This document shows, piece by piece, positions 32,705 through 45,762 of a stretch of 64,000 nucleotides of DNA. Each line of letters starts with the position of its first letter. Position 1 is the stretch's first letter. The notes beneath the pieces were generated by a model, which searched no databases, was not told the origin of the DNA, and worked only from the letters and a program-made list of their open reading frames with translations. The stretch covers positions 33,601,150 to 33,665,149 of the forward strand of contig NC_079230.1 in assembly GCF_029633865.1 (NCBI RefSeq), read 5' to 3'. The position numbers and the translations under genes were made by a program. The stretch comes from Lampris incognitus. Lineage: Eukaryota; Chordata; Actinopteri; Lampriformes; Lampridae.

Positions 32705-35700
32705 AGGGGGGGGGGGCGCTGTGATGGCCTGGCGGCCTGTCCAGGGTGTCTCCCCGCCTGCCACCCAATGACTGCTGGGATAGGCTCCAGCATCCCCGCG
32801 ACCCTGGGAGCAGGATAAGCGGTTTGGGTGATGGATGGATGGATGGATGGATGGATGGATGGATGGATGGATGGATGGATGGTTGGTTGGTATAACAGTT
32901 AATTGATCACCCATGCAATTAAAAAGGTTTTTTGTTTTTGTTTTTAACAGCAATTCTTAGTTACACTCACATTGTTCAGGGAAAAAAACCCCAAAAAACA
33001 CAATTTCAACTAGCAGTGCAGGGGCTGGGGTTGCTGGTTGCCCTATGTGTGCACACGACATGATTGGCATTGGGGAGTTAGGGCGGTCCCTAGTGGTGAT
33101 CGGCTATTTCATTCAGATCGAATGGAGTTGCGGACCAGAACACAGCAGCTAAAGTGACAGGATGTTTTCACAGGGCACTAGAGCTCTGCAGTGGTGGATG
33201 CTTGTCGGTGTAATGGGAAGTTCACCAAATTTGGCAAAATGGTATTAAAAGAAAGTTAGATAACTGTAGATAATAATTAGATAACTTTAGATAATGCGTA
33301 CAGCAACTTTAAGAGGGATAAAAACCATCCAGCCCATGTATCTGGCATGTAGAAAGATGTAGCTTTTTGGCTAGCCAGATTGCAGACTCAGAGAGACCGG
33401 CTGTCGGAGAAGGACCCAAAGTCTGCACTATGATTATAGCATAATTTATGTTTGACGATATGGTAAACTGTTTATACATATTGTAACGCTGGGTATAATT
33501 TCTTCTTTTTTTCTGTTTATGTGTTGTTGCTTTGCAGTGGTTTTATTGAGGGAGGTGTCCACCATAGTGGGCAATTGGCATAGAAGTTGTTGGAGGCAGG
33601 TGAAAGGGGTTGGGTGTGTAAGTTGCTACATTTCACAGCAGAATGACTGAGACTTCATTGGGTGGCAGGCGGGGAGACACCCTGGACAGATCGCCAGTCC
33701 ATCACAGGGCTGACATATTTACACCTAGGGACAATTTAGTAAAGCCGACTGTCGGAGGAAAGCGGAGCCCCTGGAGGAAACCCACGCAGACACAGGGAGA
33801 ACATACAAACTCCACACAGAGGATGACCCCCAAGGTTGGACAACCCCGGTGTTCGAACCCAGGACCTTCTTGCTGTGACTGCGTAACCACTGCACCACCA
33901 TGTCGACCGTGTGATGGACTGGTCTGTCCAGTGTGTGTCCCCGCCTCCTGCCCAATGACTACTGGGATAGGCTCCAGCATCCCCGCGACCTGAATTCGGA
34001 TAAGCGGCTTGGATAATGGATGAATGGATGACTGAGACTTGAGGGGAGAGAGGCACGGCAGATTTTTAATAGAGAATTAATTAACGAGGAGTACAAGTTC
34101 AGGGAGCCAGTGGGTTAGCCATCTTGTTCAGTTGTTTTAGCGGGGACACCTCAACCTTGCGTTTGCTGCTGCTGCGGCAAGGGAATAAATCTTGGCTCCA
34201 TTGAGCTATCAGACAGTAGTATCGCCTCTTTGCTGTTCTTCCTCCTAGCTACCCCGCAACGCTACATTGGTGTCAGAAGTGTTGGATTTACCCCGAATCT
34301 CCAGTAGCTAGGCAGCAGCTATGTATGCGAGCGGACTGCTAACACCAGCCCCGTTGGAAAGAACGAAAGTGAGTGAGATGTGCTCAAGTTAAATCCGGGA
34401 AGAAATTGAGGTACTTTCAAGTCAAGCTAAATAAAGAACAAAGGTGTGTTCAAGTCAGGCAGACGTCCATCGGAGTGAGGTAGGAGAGGGGTCATTTATT
34501 TTCCAAGAACATAGTTCAGCCTGTGTATGCAAACCTGGAATGGAGAAGGGAATGTTTAGGCAGTGGCTGAAGGCGAGCTATGCTGAGATGGTTGACTAAC
34601 TACTCTGTTAACCAAGGATGTGACTCTTGAGTTCTCAATAAGGAACCCTTGTTACAGGATGTTGACAATGTTTCACTTCCGGGTCAGAATAGCCCTGCTT
34701 CATCTCAGGTTGGATTAGCTAGCTTGGATGCTAAATGTGCTGAGATACCACAGCCTGTTTGTGATTGCCCATTGGCTTACCCCACTAGCTACCAGGATGC
34801 TATGGCTGTGCAGCTGGAGACTGTTAGCTTAGTGAATAACCCGGCTAACTACATGAACCCTGTTAGTTTGAGCCATAATACGGTGACTCCAGCTGCCTAG
34901 CCCATCACCACAAGAATCGATGTTAACTTAGCGACTAACCATGCTAATTACATGAGCTCGCTTGCACCAGGACAGATCAGGGATGGAGTTACCAGCCAAC
35001 ATGTTTACTACAACCCCATGGCAAACCAGATTAGCGGGGCCCCCAGCAACCTCCTACTCTCCAGTCAACTGCCTCATCTTGACTCCACTGCATTACTGAC
35101 TGCTGCTCTCACACAAGCGCTCACCGCAGCTATAGCTTGTCTCCCCAGCTACTGCCCATCAGAAGAGTGACCAAGTGAAGGTGGGGCATTAGGCTTGCTC
35201 TACTGATTAGGAGGCATGATAGACACAATTTCAGCTGATAGCCAGAGCCAATCAGTGGGACAAGACTGAGAGCGCGGTCCAGTTGGCTACAGCTCTAGAG
35301 GGGGAGGCTAGAAGGGTTCTGTTACACTATTTAACAAAAGGACATGTGGGGAAGGAGAGAAGCTGGAAGTCTATGCAGCTGAGCTACGCCACCTGGCCCA
35401 TAAAGTGTTTCCAGAGTTCAGTGAAGAGCAGAGATCTATCCTTACAAAGGAGGCTTTCATCAGAGGGCTGATGCCTGACAAACTGCAGCAGCAGGTCCGA
35501 TTTAACAATCCTTAATCTTGGGAAGGGATACTAGAGCATGCACAGGAGGTGGAGCAGATTTTTACAGAGGGTCAGAATTCAAGACCTTTCCAGCTCTTGC
35601 ACGCCCAGCCCCTTCATTCCCCTCCATGACTGAATACCCCTAGACCCAATGGACCACAAAACTATTGAGGCCCGCCAGAACTGCAGTCTGAGACCTGTTT

Positions 35701-38700
35701 GAGATGGGGCCAGAGGGGCCATATTCAGTACCACTGCCCTGAACTCGCCAATCCAATGCCATCTGCCCAACGTCAGCCATTGGGAAACGGGGTGGGGAGC
35801 AGAGGCGAGGAAGGTTACTCCATTCCTAGCCATGCACCTTCCATGCACTCACCCGCTATGAATAACTTGTGTTGTGGTAGCGGGTTCTATTACCCCCAAT
35901 CAGGACCTAAAGTGTCACAGGTGCTGTCCCTAATTAATGGCAAGTCACTATGTACACTTGTTGACTCTGGTTCTACAGTGACTATCATAAGCCCAGACTA
36001 TGCCCGGAGGACCTCGAGTGGTGCCCTACATTGCAGCCCCTCGTCATAGTGACCGGAGACAGAACAGCAGAGCTGAGTCATTGTACAGTCAACATCCAGT
36101 TGGGTGAGCAGACTTTTCCTTATTCTCTGTGAGTAGTTGAAATTCATGGAGTGCCATCTGGTTTTGACTTCATGATGGATACCAATGCTGTGCTGAATGT
36201 GGAACAGAGGAGAGTGACATTTATGGGCGGTCCCCCACTACCCCTGATATGTGAGGATGGCCTATCCGAATCAGTTCAGACACCCAGCAAATCAGACAGA
36301 CCACTTCCGTATGCCGACACTACACCAAGTGCAACAGAGCTGTGCCCAGAGCTCCCTGTGTTTCCAGCTGAACATGTTGTTCAATCTGAACCATCAGATA
36401 GAACCTCCTCTCAGGTTCCACAACACTTCTCTGTTGAGATAGAAGCCTACTCGTTGGAACCAACAGCTCTTCCATGTGTGGGTATTTATTGTTCAGGACA
36501 GAAACCAGTCAGGTTTGATACCCTAGATCACAGGTGCAGTCCCCTCACAGGAACATCTACCACTACAATCCAGCCCAGATCTCCCACCATGCCTGACTGG
36601 CGAACTTGCAACTAACAATGCAGCTCTGAGTGGTAATGTCACGTGTATTTCACAATACCCACCAACCCGAGAATAATAGAGAGGGAATGTCCACAAAATA
36701 ATAATAATACATTTTATTTAATGGCAACTTTCATGATACTCAGGTCACATTACAGTCATTTAGCCAACGCTTTTATCCAAAGCGACTTAAAATAAGTGCA
36801 TTTAACGAAGGAAATCAGGAGAACTACTAGTCATCAGAGGTCATAAGTGTATCTTCTCGCTAAACAAGAATTTAAGAGCAAAACCAGTGTTAAAGTTAAA
36901 GCGCAAGAAAGTTTTTTTTTTAAAGAGTGAATACAGTAAGTGTTAAGAACAAGTAACAGGGTAGTAGTTCTTGAAGAGGTGAGTTTTCAACCTGCGCCGA
37001 AAGATGGGCAGCGACTCCGCTGTCCTGACATCAGTGGGGAGTTAATTCCACCACTGTGGGGCCAGGACAGAAAAGAGCCGGGACCGGGCCGATCGACAGC
37101 AGGGGCCTCCGAGCGACGGGGCAAACAGGCGTCCCGGGGCAGCAGAGTGAAGTGGTCGGGTGGGGGTGTAGGGCTTGACCATGGCCTGGGGATAGGAAGG
37201 AGCTGTTCCTTGCACTGCTTTGTAGGCTAGCACCAGTCTTAAACTGGATGCAAGCAGCTAATGGGAGCCAGTGTAGGTACATGAGAAGAGGAGTTGTGTG
37301 GGAGAACTTAGGGCGGTTGAACACCAGATGAGCTACAGCTTTCTGAACAACAGAGGTCTGATGGCTGACACTGGGGCGCCAGCAAGGAGGGAGTTGCCAT
37401 AGTCCAGCTGGGAGTTTACCACCTGTGCCGTCTCATCGGTGAGGAATGGGCAAATCCTCCTGATGTTATAGAGGAGAAATCTGCAGGAGCGAGCAACCGA
37501 TGCAATGTTTGCAGCAAATGACAGTTGGTCGTCCAGGATCACACCCAAGATCCCTCACAGTCCGAGTTGCCGTAACCACGGTGTTGGCAATGGTGATGGC
37601 CAGGTCTTGGTGCAGGCAACCTTTCCCCGGGAGGAGCATCAGCTCCATCTTGTCCAGATTGAGCTTCAGGTGGTGTGTCGCCATTCACTCCGAGATGTCA
37701 GTCAAGCGCGCAGCAATGCGTGTCTCTGCTTGTGTGTCAAAGGGAGGAAAGGACAAGATCAGCTGGGTGTCATCAGTATAACAATGGTAAGAGAAGTCAT
37801 GCGAGCGAATAACAGAACCCAGGGATGTCGTGTACAGGGAGAAAGGGAGAGGACCCAGAACCGAACCTTGTGGAATGCCTGTAGTTAGTCTTTGAGGCCC
37901 CGAGACAGATTTCCTCCATGTCACCTGGTAGGAGCGACCCGTCAGGTAGGATGCAAACATTGAGAATGCAGAGCCTGTGACACCCAGCCCCTCGAGGGTA
38001 GAGAGAAGGATCTGGTTGTTCACCGTGTCGAACACAGCTGACAGGTCCATGAGTATCAGGACAGAGGAGAGAGAGTTTGCTCTCGCAGCATGCAGTGATT
38101 CTGTCACTGCAAGGAGAGCCGTCTCTGTCGATTGATCCACCCTGAAGCCAGACTGGTTGGGGTCCAGGAGGAGGTACAAAGAAAGTTGGTTAAAGACAGC
38201 ACGTTCGAGAGTTTTGGATAAAAAGGGTCAAAGGGAAATCGGTCTGTAGTTTTTGATGTCAGAGGGGTTAAGTGATGGTTTCTTGAGAATGGGGGGTAAC
38301 TCTAGCAGTCTTGAAGGCAGATGGAAAGCGTCCTGCCTGGAGGGAGGTGTTGATGAGGTGGGTTAAAAAGGGAAGGAGTTCAGGTGCTATAGACTGAAGA
38401 AGAGGGGAGGGGAGCGGGTCAAGGGAGCATGTGGTGGGGCGACTGGATGTGATGAGGTTGAGGACCTCGTTGGTGGAGAGGGGAGCGAGGTGAGATAGGG
38501 TGGGATGTGGCAAGGTGAGGGAGGGTGCAGAGGGTGAGCTAGTGCAATGAGCGCTAACCGGGTGGTGAGAAAAGGAGGATCTGATGTTGTTTACCTTCTT
38601 GTCAAAGTTAGCGAAGTCATCAGGGAGAAGGGAGGAAGTAGGAGGAGGAGGTGAGGGTTGAAGAATTGTAGAGAAGGTTTCAAAGAGTTTCTTAGGAATA

Positions 38701-41700
38701 GAGGGAGAGGATAGGATTTTAGAGCGATAAAAGGCAGCTTTAGCAACAGAAACGGAGGAGGAGAAAGTGGAGAGGAGAGATTGAAAGTTGAGAAGGTCCT
38801 CTGGGAGTTTGCCTTTTCTCCATTTGCGCTCTGCCACTCTTAGGCTCTGTCTTTCAGTATGTACTGAGTTGGACAGCCAAGGGCAGGTGGAGTTGGGCGT
38901 GCAGGCCTGGAGGTGAGGGGACAGAGATTGTCCAGAGAAGAGGAGATGGTAGAGAGAAGAATATCAGTAGCAGTGTCAGGGGGTAGGCGAGAGAAAGATT
39001 CAGGTGTAGGGAGGATAGAGGTAACAGAGGAAGAAAGATCAGTGGCAGAGAGAGAGCAGAGGTGTCTACAGGTGGAGACCATGTGGATAGGGGAAGGGGC
39101 TATGGGGGGAGAGAGAGTAGGACATGAAATGGTGGTCAGAGTGCTGGAGGGGAGTAATAGAGATTGGAAATAGGACAGTGTCTAGTAAAGATAAGGTCCA
39201 GGTGGTTGCCGGCCTTGTGGGTAAGAGGAGAGGGTGAGAGGTGAAGGTCAAAAGGGGGCGAAGAAAGAGAGAAGAGGATCTAGCTTGTCAGTGTGGATGT
39301 TGAAGTCACCGAGAAGGATAAGTGCAGAGTCATCAACAGGGAAGTGTGAGACAAGTGTGTCAAGCTCCTCCAGAAACTCACCAAGGGGGCCTGGTGGGCG
39401 GTACGCAACCACAATGGTGATCCAACGGATCCAAAAAGAGCAGTCCTTGTTTGACTCAGTCTTTGCTTGATGAAGTCTTGGTTTGAAAAAGTCGTGGTTG
39501 CCTTTGTTCACTCTAGCCTCCGTTCAACCTAGACCTGTTTGCCCTCGGCTTGTTGCCTGACGCTTGGAAGCAGCAGCAGTGATTTAAAGAACACTGGTTG
39601 CTAATTGTCTGCCATGAGTGCAGGCCACACCCTGGCCACTTAACACCCAATTGGCCAAAGAGCTAAACTGAAACTAGGCCTATTGCCCGGAAACTGGTCA
39701 GTTATGTAAAACTCTATCAAACCTCACACAAAACTATTAAAACTGCAAACAGCAAGTTACCAAGGAATATATGTATAAGCTAAAATGATAACTAAGTCAA
39801 AACAGCTAGGCAACAAGAAATATTTAAGGACACACTAGGTGAAAAACAGCTACAGCTAGAATAAGACAGCTACAGCTAGAATAAGATCCCCACTAGTTCC
39901 CACTAGGAACCAGCAGCAGACCTATAGAGAAAAGCACTAATACTCAAGCAGCTAGAATAAGACTAATAGCAATTTGTTAAGCAAGAAAGATGATACTTAC
40001 TCTATTCTAGATGAACCAGCAATTCAGAATCACTCCAGAAGATAAAATGCACATTATATCATATACAATGAACAACAAAGCAGTAAAAAAAAAACCCAGG
40101 GTCTCACCCCAGTTGGACATGCCCAGAAAACCTCCAAAGGAAGGCACCCAGGAGGCATCCTAATCAGATGCTTGAACCACCTCAACTGACTCCTTTCGAC
40201 GTGAAGGAGGAGCGGCTTTACTCTGAGCTCCCTCCGGATGTCCAAGCTCCTCACCCTTTATCTAAGGCTGAGCCCAGACACCCTACAGAGGAAACTCATT
40301 TCAGCCGCTTGTATCCGTGATCTCACCCTTTCGGTCACTACCCAAAGCCCATGACCATAGGTGAGGGTTGGAACAAAGATTGACTGGTAAATTGAGAGCT
40401 TTGCCTTCCGGCTCAGCTCCCTCTTCACCACAGTGGTCTGGTACAACATCTGCACTACTGCTGATGCTGCAGCAGTCCACCTGTCAGTCTCCCGCTCCAT
40501 CCTACCCTCACTCATGAACAAGACCCCAAGATACTTGAACTCCTTCACTTGAGGCAACAACTCATCCCCAACCCAGAGGGAGCAATCCACCATTTTCCAG
40601 TAGAGAACCATGGCCTCAGACTTGGAGGTGCTGACTCTCATCCTGGCCATTTCACTCCCAGCTGCAAACTGCTCCAGTGCGCACTGGAGGCCACGTTCTA
40701 ATGAAGCCAACAAAACCACATCATCTGCGAAGAGCAGAGAGGCAATTCTGAGGTTCCCAAAATGGACACACTCTTCACCTTGGCTGCGCCTTGAGATCCT
40801 GTCCATGAATATCACAAACAGAATCAGAGAGAAGGGACAACCTTGGCCGAGTCCTACACTCACCAAAAATGTGTTTGACTTTGTGCCAAGAATACGGACA
40901 CAGCTTTTACTTTGATTATACAAGGACTGGCTCAAACAAAGAGTTGAAACAAATCAAAACAAGTGAACATAGTGTCAGTTTTATCAAAATGAACATTTAA
41001 ATCCCCCATTAGGATTATATTTGGAGACATTGCACTAAGGGTGGTTAAAACTGTCAAGAGTTCAGTAATAAAAATATCCATTGCCTTAGTTGGTCTGTAC
41101 AGAGCACCAACAATGGTGGGTGTGGGTCCATAGAGCTTATCAGCCAGCAGTTCAAATGAAGATTGATCAGGTAGAGTGGCATTAGTTTTATACTATTGTG
41201 ATAGATCAACACAAGGCTGCCTCCTCTGCCCAGAGAACGAGGTTTGCATATGTAAACAGATCCCAGTGGATTTGCTGAGTTTAGCTGTAGAAAGTCAGTC
41301 TGTGACTGCCAGGTGTCTGTGAGACAGAAATAGTCCAGTTTGTGCTCTGTGATGAAGTCATTGACCAGAGGGGCTTTATTCTCTAAAATTACATTAATTT
41401 AAGTCTACAGGCCTGCCTATGAAAATGTATTGTCAGTGTCAAATGAAAAAAATCCACTAATTGTGTTGCATTTCACATCAGGCTGCTCAGTGAAACATGC
41501 AGAAGACAAATGTTTGGAAAGGTAAAAAAGGTGAATTTGAAAAGTCATTAATAAGATTACAAGATGAAGATGGTGCATTTTCTGTTAAAACTAATGAAAA
41601 ACTATCCGAGCACCAGTATGTCACAAAAAGCTTGGAGGGACTTGGTATTGTGTGTCTTGAAAAGGCTGTTGTGTGTAAGTTGGATTGCCAGGTCATTATT

Positions 41701-44700
41701 GCAGAGTTTACGGCGAGCAGGGCTGTGAATGATGTGACTCTCTGACGTTTGCAAGCAAAGGGTGTTGCCTCAGCACAGAATCTTTATTTTCCAGCCTGTC
41801 TAGAGAAGCAGTGGGGTGCTTCCAGTCTCTAAACAGATTAGCCCTTACCTAGAACTTCAAATGTTCAATTTGGCATTAAAGTTTCATCCAAAGTACATAA
41901 AAACCAATCAAAATTAAATGTTGATTTAAAAGATAAGAACAATAATTTAAAAAAGAAACCATAGGCTAATCCATTAACAATTCAATTCAATTTATTGTCA
42001 TTATACCTTTGCAGTATAGGAAGAAGTCTTGTACGCCAGTCTCTCTTATCTGGTGCAAGACAGAAGCATAGTGCACACTGACACAGTAAAAAAAAAAAAC
42101 ACACACACTCCTCAAGTTTAGACATAAAACCCCCCAAAAAATATAAGTAAATAACAATAAGAGTAGAAAATATTTAGAAAAATTAAAATGTATGACGAGT
42201 GCAAGTCGTCATTGGTAACATAAATTATCGCTGATATTACGTAGTCGCCGTGGCACAGTGCCATTAAAAATTATCATTGCTGCACAAGCCTGTCCATAGT
42301 CAGGCTTAGTGATCAGTGTGTGGGGTGGGGGTCACTAGGGTGAAGCTCTTGGAAATAAACTGTTCTCTAGTCTGCTGGTCCATGACTGTATGGTCCAGTA
42401 TCTTCTAGCAGGTTGCCAGATGGTGGCTTGTGTTGATTGGTCCCTGGTGACGCAGTGGGCTCTCCTCAGATATCTCCGGTCAGGGACGTCCTGTATGGGT
42501 GGCAGTGCAGTCCCAGTGATATGCTGGGCAGTTTTCACCGCCCGCTGGAGAGCCTTGCAGTCAGCCACTGTGGAGCTGCCCTGCCAGACTGTGATGCAGC
42601 TGCTCAGTATGCTCTCCCCTGTGCATCTATCCCAGTTAGTCTGGGTCTGAGTTTGCAGCTTGATCCTCCTCAGCCTCCTCAGAAAGTGGAGGCATTGGGG
42701 AGCCTTTTTTTATGAGAGACATGGACGGACCATGACAGGTTTTGCTATTTTACATTATGCATGTTTTAGTAATGAACTTGGCTCCCCTAAAAAAGAGAAA
42801 TTTAGTGTTGTAACAAGTTTAGCATATGTTGTTTTACTTGTAAGACAAAAGGCATTGATGTTTGCTGTTATACATATCATATTTGTATCATATTCGGGGG
42901 CGACATGGTGGCGCAGTGGTTAGCACGGTCACCTCACAGCAACAAGGTCCTGGGTTCGAGCCCCGGGGTAGTCCAACCTTGGGGGTCGTCCCAGGTCGTC
43001 CTCCATGTGGAGTTTGCATGTTCTGCCCGTGTCTGCGTGGATTTCCTCCAGGGGCTCCGGTTTCTTCCCACAGTCCAAAGACATGTAGGTCAGGTGATTC
43101 GGCCATACTAAATTGTCCCTAGGTATGAATGTGTGTGTGTGTGTGTGGGCGGGCGTGGGCCCTGTGATGGACTGGTGGCCTGTCCAGGGTGTCTCCCCAC
43201 CTGCCCATCCCAATGACTGCTGGGATAGGTTCCAGCATCCCCGCGACCCTGAGAGCAGGATAAGCGGTTCGGATAATGGATGGATGGTACCGTACCAAGG
43301 CAGAAAACTGTGTCTGAAGTGTTGACCTCCATTGCTGGCAAACAGTCCTGCAGGTGCTGCTGATGATGTCACATGAAGCATGACAGTTATGGTCATGTAG
43401 ACTCTGGTTCAGCAAAGAAAAGTTATAGACCTCATTGACAAGCTGAATTGAAAGGCATGTTATTATTTCAATCCATGGCACTCAAAAGTAGCTATCCATT
43501 TCCCATTGTCCAAACCAGCGGAGGGCAATCTTATCCAGAAAGTGCCGGTGTGGGTGCAGGTTTTTGTTCCAACCAAGCAGTTACACACCTGGTGCCACGA
43601 ATCAACCAGATGAGTCTTTGCTGAGGAACTTGATTAGGAGACACAGGTATGAAACTGCTTGGTCGGAACAAAAACCTTCACCCACACCGGCACTTTCTGG
43701 ATAAGACTGCCCACCCCTGGTCCAAACCATATCCTGTTTTGTTTTTTCATTTTTTATTGTTATGCTTCTCTCGGTCCAGTTCATTTCATCATGTTTTTCT
43801 CAAGTGGATTATTGTTATTATTATTATTATTATTATTATTTGTATTTATTTATTTTTTTATTAGTAGTAGTATTTATTATTATTTTTATTTTATTTTTTA
43901 TTTATTATTATTATAACAGGGATTGGAGACTGCAAGGTGGTGACAGAGGAAAACGTAGCTAGGCAGCATCGGATGGTGGTCTGTAGGATTACTTTGGAGA
44001 CCAAGAAGAGGAAGTGAGTGAAGGCAGAGCCAAAGATCAAATGGTGGAAGTTGAACAAGGAAGACTGTTGTGTGGAGTTCAGGCAGGAGTTAAGACAGGC
44101 ACTGGGTGGCAGTGAAGAGTTGCTGGATGGCTGGGCAACCTCTGCAGAAATAGTGAGGGAGACAGCTAGGAAGGTACTTGGTGTGTCATCAGGACAGAGG
44201 AAGGAAGACAAGGAGACTTGGTGGTGGAATGAGGAAGTACAGCAAAGTATACAGAGGAAGAGGTTGGCAAAGAAGAAGTGGGATAGTCAGAGAGATGAAG
44301 AAAGTAGACAGGAGTACAGGGAGACACAGCGTAAAGCAAAGAGAGAGGTGGCAAAGGCAAAGGAAACAGCGTATGGTGAGTTGTATGACAGGTTAGACAC
44401 TTAGGAAGGAGAAAAGGACTTGTACCGATTGGCTAGACAGAGGGACCAAGCTGGGAAGGATGTGCAGCAGGTTAGGGCGATCAAGGATAGAGATGGAAAT
44501 GTGCTGACAAGCGAGGAGAGTGTGCTGAGAAGGTGGAAGGAATACTTTGAGGGGCTGATGAATGAAGAAAATGAGAGAGAGAGAAGGTTGGATGATGTAG
44601 GGATAGTGAATCAGGAAGTTCAGCGGATTAGCAAGGAGGAAGTGAGGGCAGCTATGAAGAGGATGAAGAGTGGAAAGGCAGTTGGTCCTGATGACATACC

Positions 44701-45713
44701 TGTGGAGGCATGGAGATGTTTAGGAGAGATGGCAGTGGGGTTTTTAACTAGATTGTTTAACACAATCTTGGAAAGTGAGAGGATGCCTGAGGAGTGGAGA
44801 AGAAGCATACTGGTACCGATTTTCAAGAACAAGGGTGATGTGCAGAACTGTAGCAACTACAGAGGTATAAAGTTGATCAGCCACAGCATGAAGATATGGG
44901 AAAGAGTAATAGAAGCTAGGTTAAGAGGAGAGGTGATGATCAGCGAGCAGCAGTATGGTTTCATGCCACGAAAGAGCACCACAGATGTGATGTTTGCTTT
45001 GAGAATGTTGATGGAGAAGTATAGAGAAGGCCAGAAAGAGTTGCATTGTGTCTTTGTAGATTTAGAGAAAGCATACGATAGAGTGCCGAGAGAGGAGGTG
45101 TGGTATTGTATGAGGAAGTCGGGAGTTGCAGAGAAATATGTAGAAGTGGTGCAGGATACGTATGAGGGAAGTGTGACAATGGTGAGTTGTGTGGTTGGAA
45201 TGACAGGAGTGATGTGTGACAGAAGGGTACCAGCAAGAGTTAAAGGAAAGGTTTACAAGATGGTAGTGAGACCAGCTATGTTATATGGTCTGGAGACAGT
45301 GGCACTGATGAAAAGACAGGAGGTGGAGCTGGAGGTGGCAGAGTTGAAGATGGTAAGATTTTCACTGGGAGTGATGAAGGAGGACAGGATAGAGGGACCG
45401 CTGAAGTTGGATGGTTTGGAGACAAAGCAAGAGAGGCAAGATTAAGATGGTTTGGACATCTGTGGAGGAGAGATGCTGGGTATATTGGGATAAGGATGCT
45501 GAATATGGAGCTGCCAGGGGAGAGGAAAAGAGGAAGGCCAAAGAGGAAGTTTATGGATGTAGTGAGGGAAGACATGGAGGTGGCTGGTGTGACAGAGGAA
45601 GATGCAGAAGACAGGAAGAGATGGAAATGGATGATCTGCTCTGGCGACCCTGAACAGGAGCAGCCGAAAATAGTAGTAGTAAAGATTATTATTATTATTA
45701 TTTATTCATTTAT

Positions 45714-45762
<49 letters not shown>

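Noticed and set aside
36151-36615. 154-codon frame as a host gene
   Set aside because: It directly follows a Gypsy protease motif in the expected order, so it is decayed retroelement sequence.
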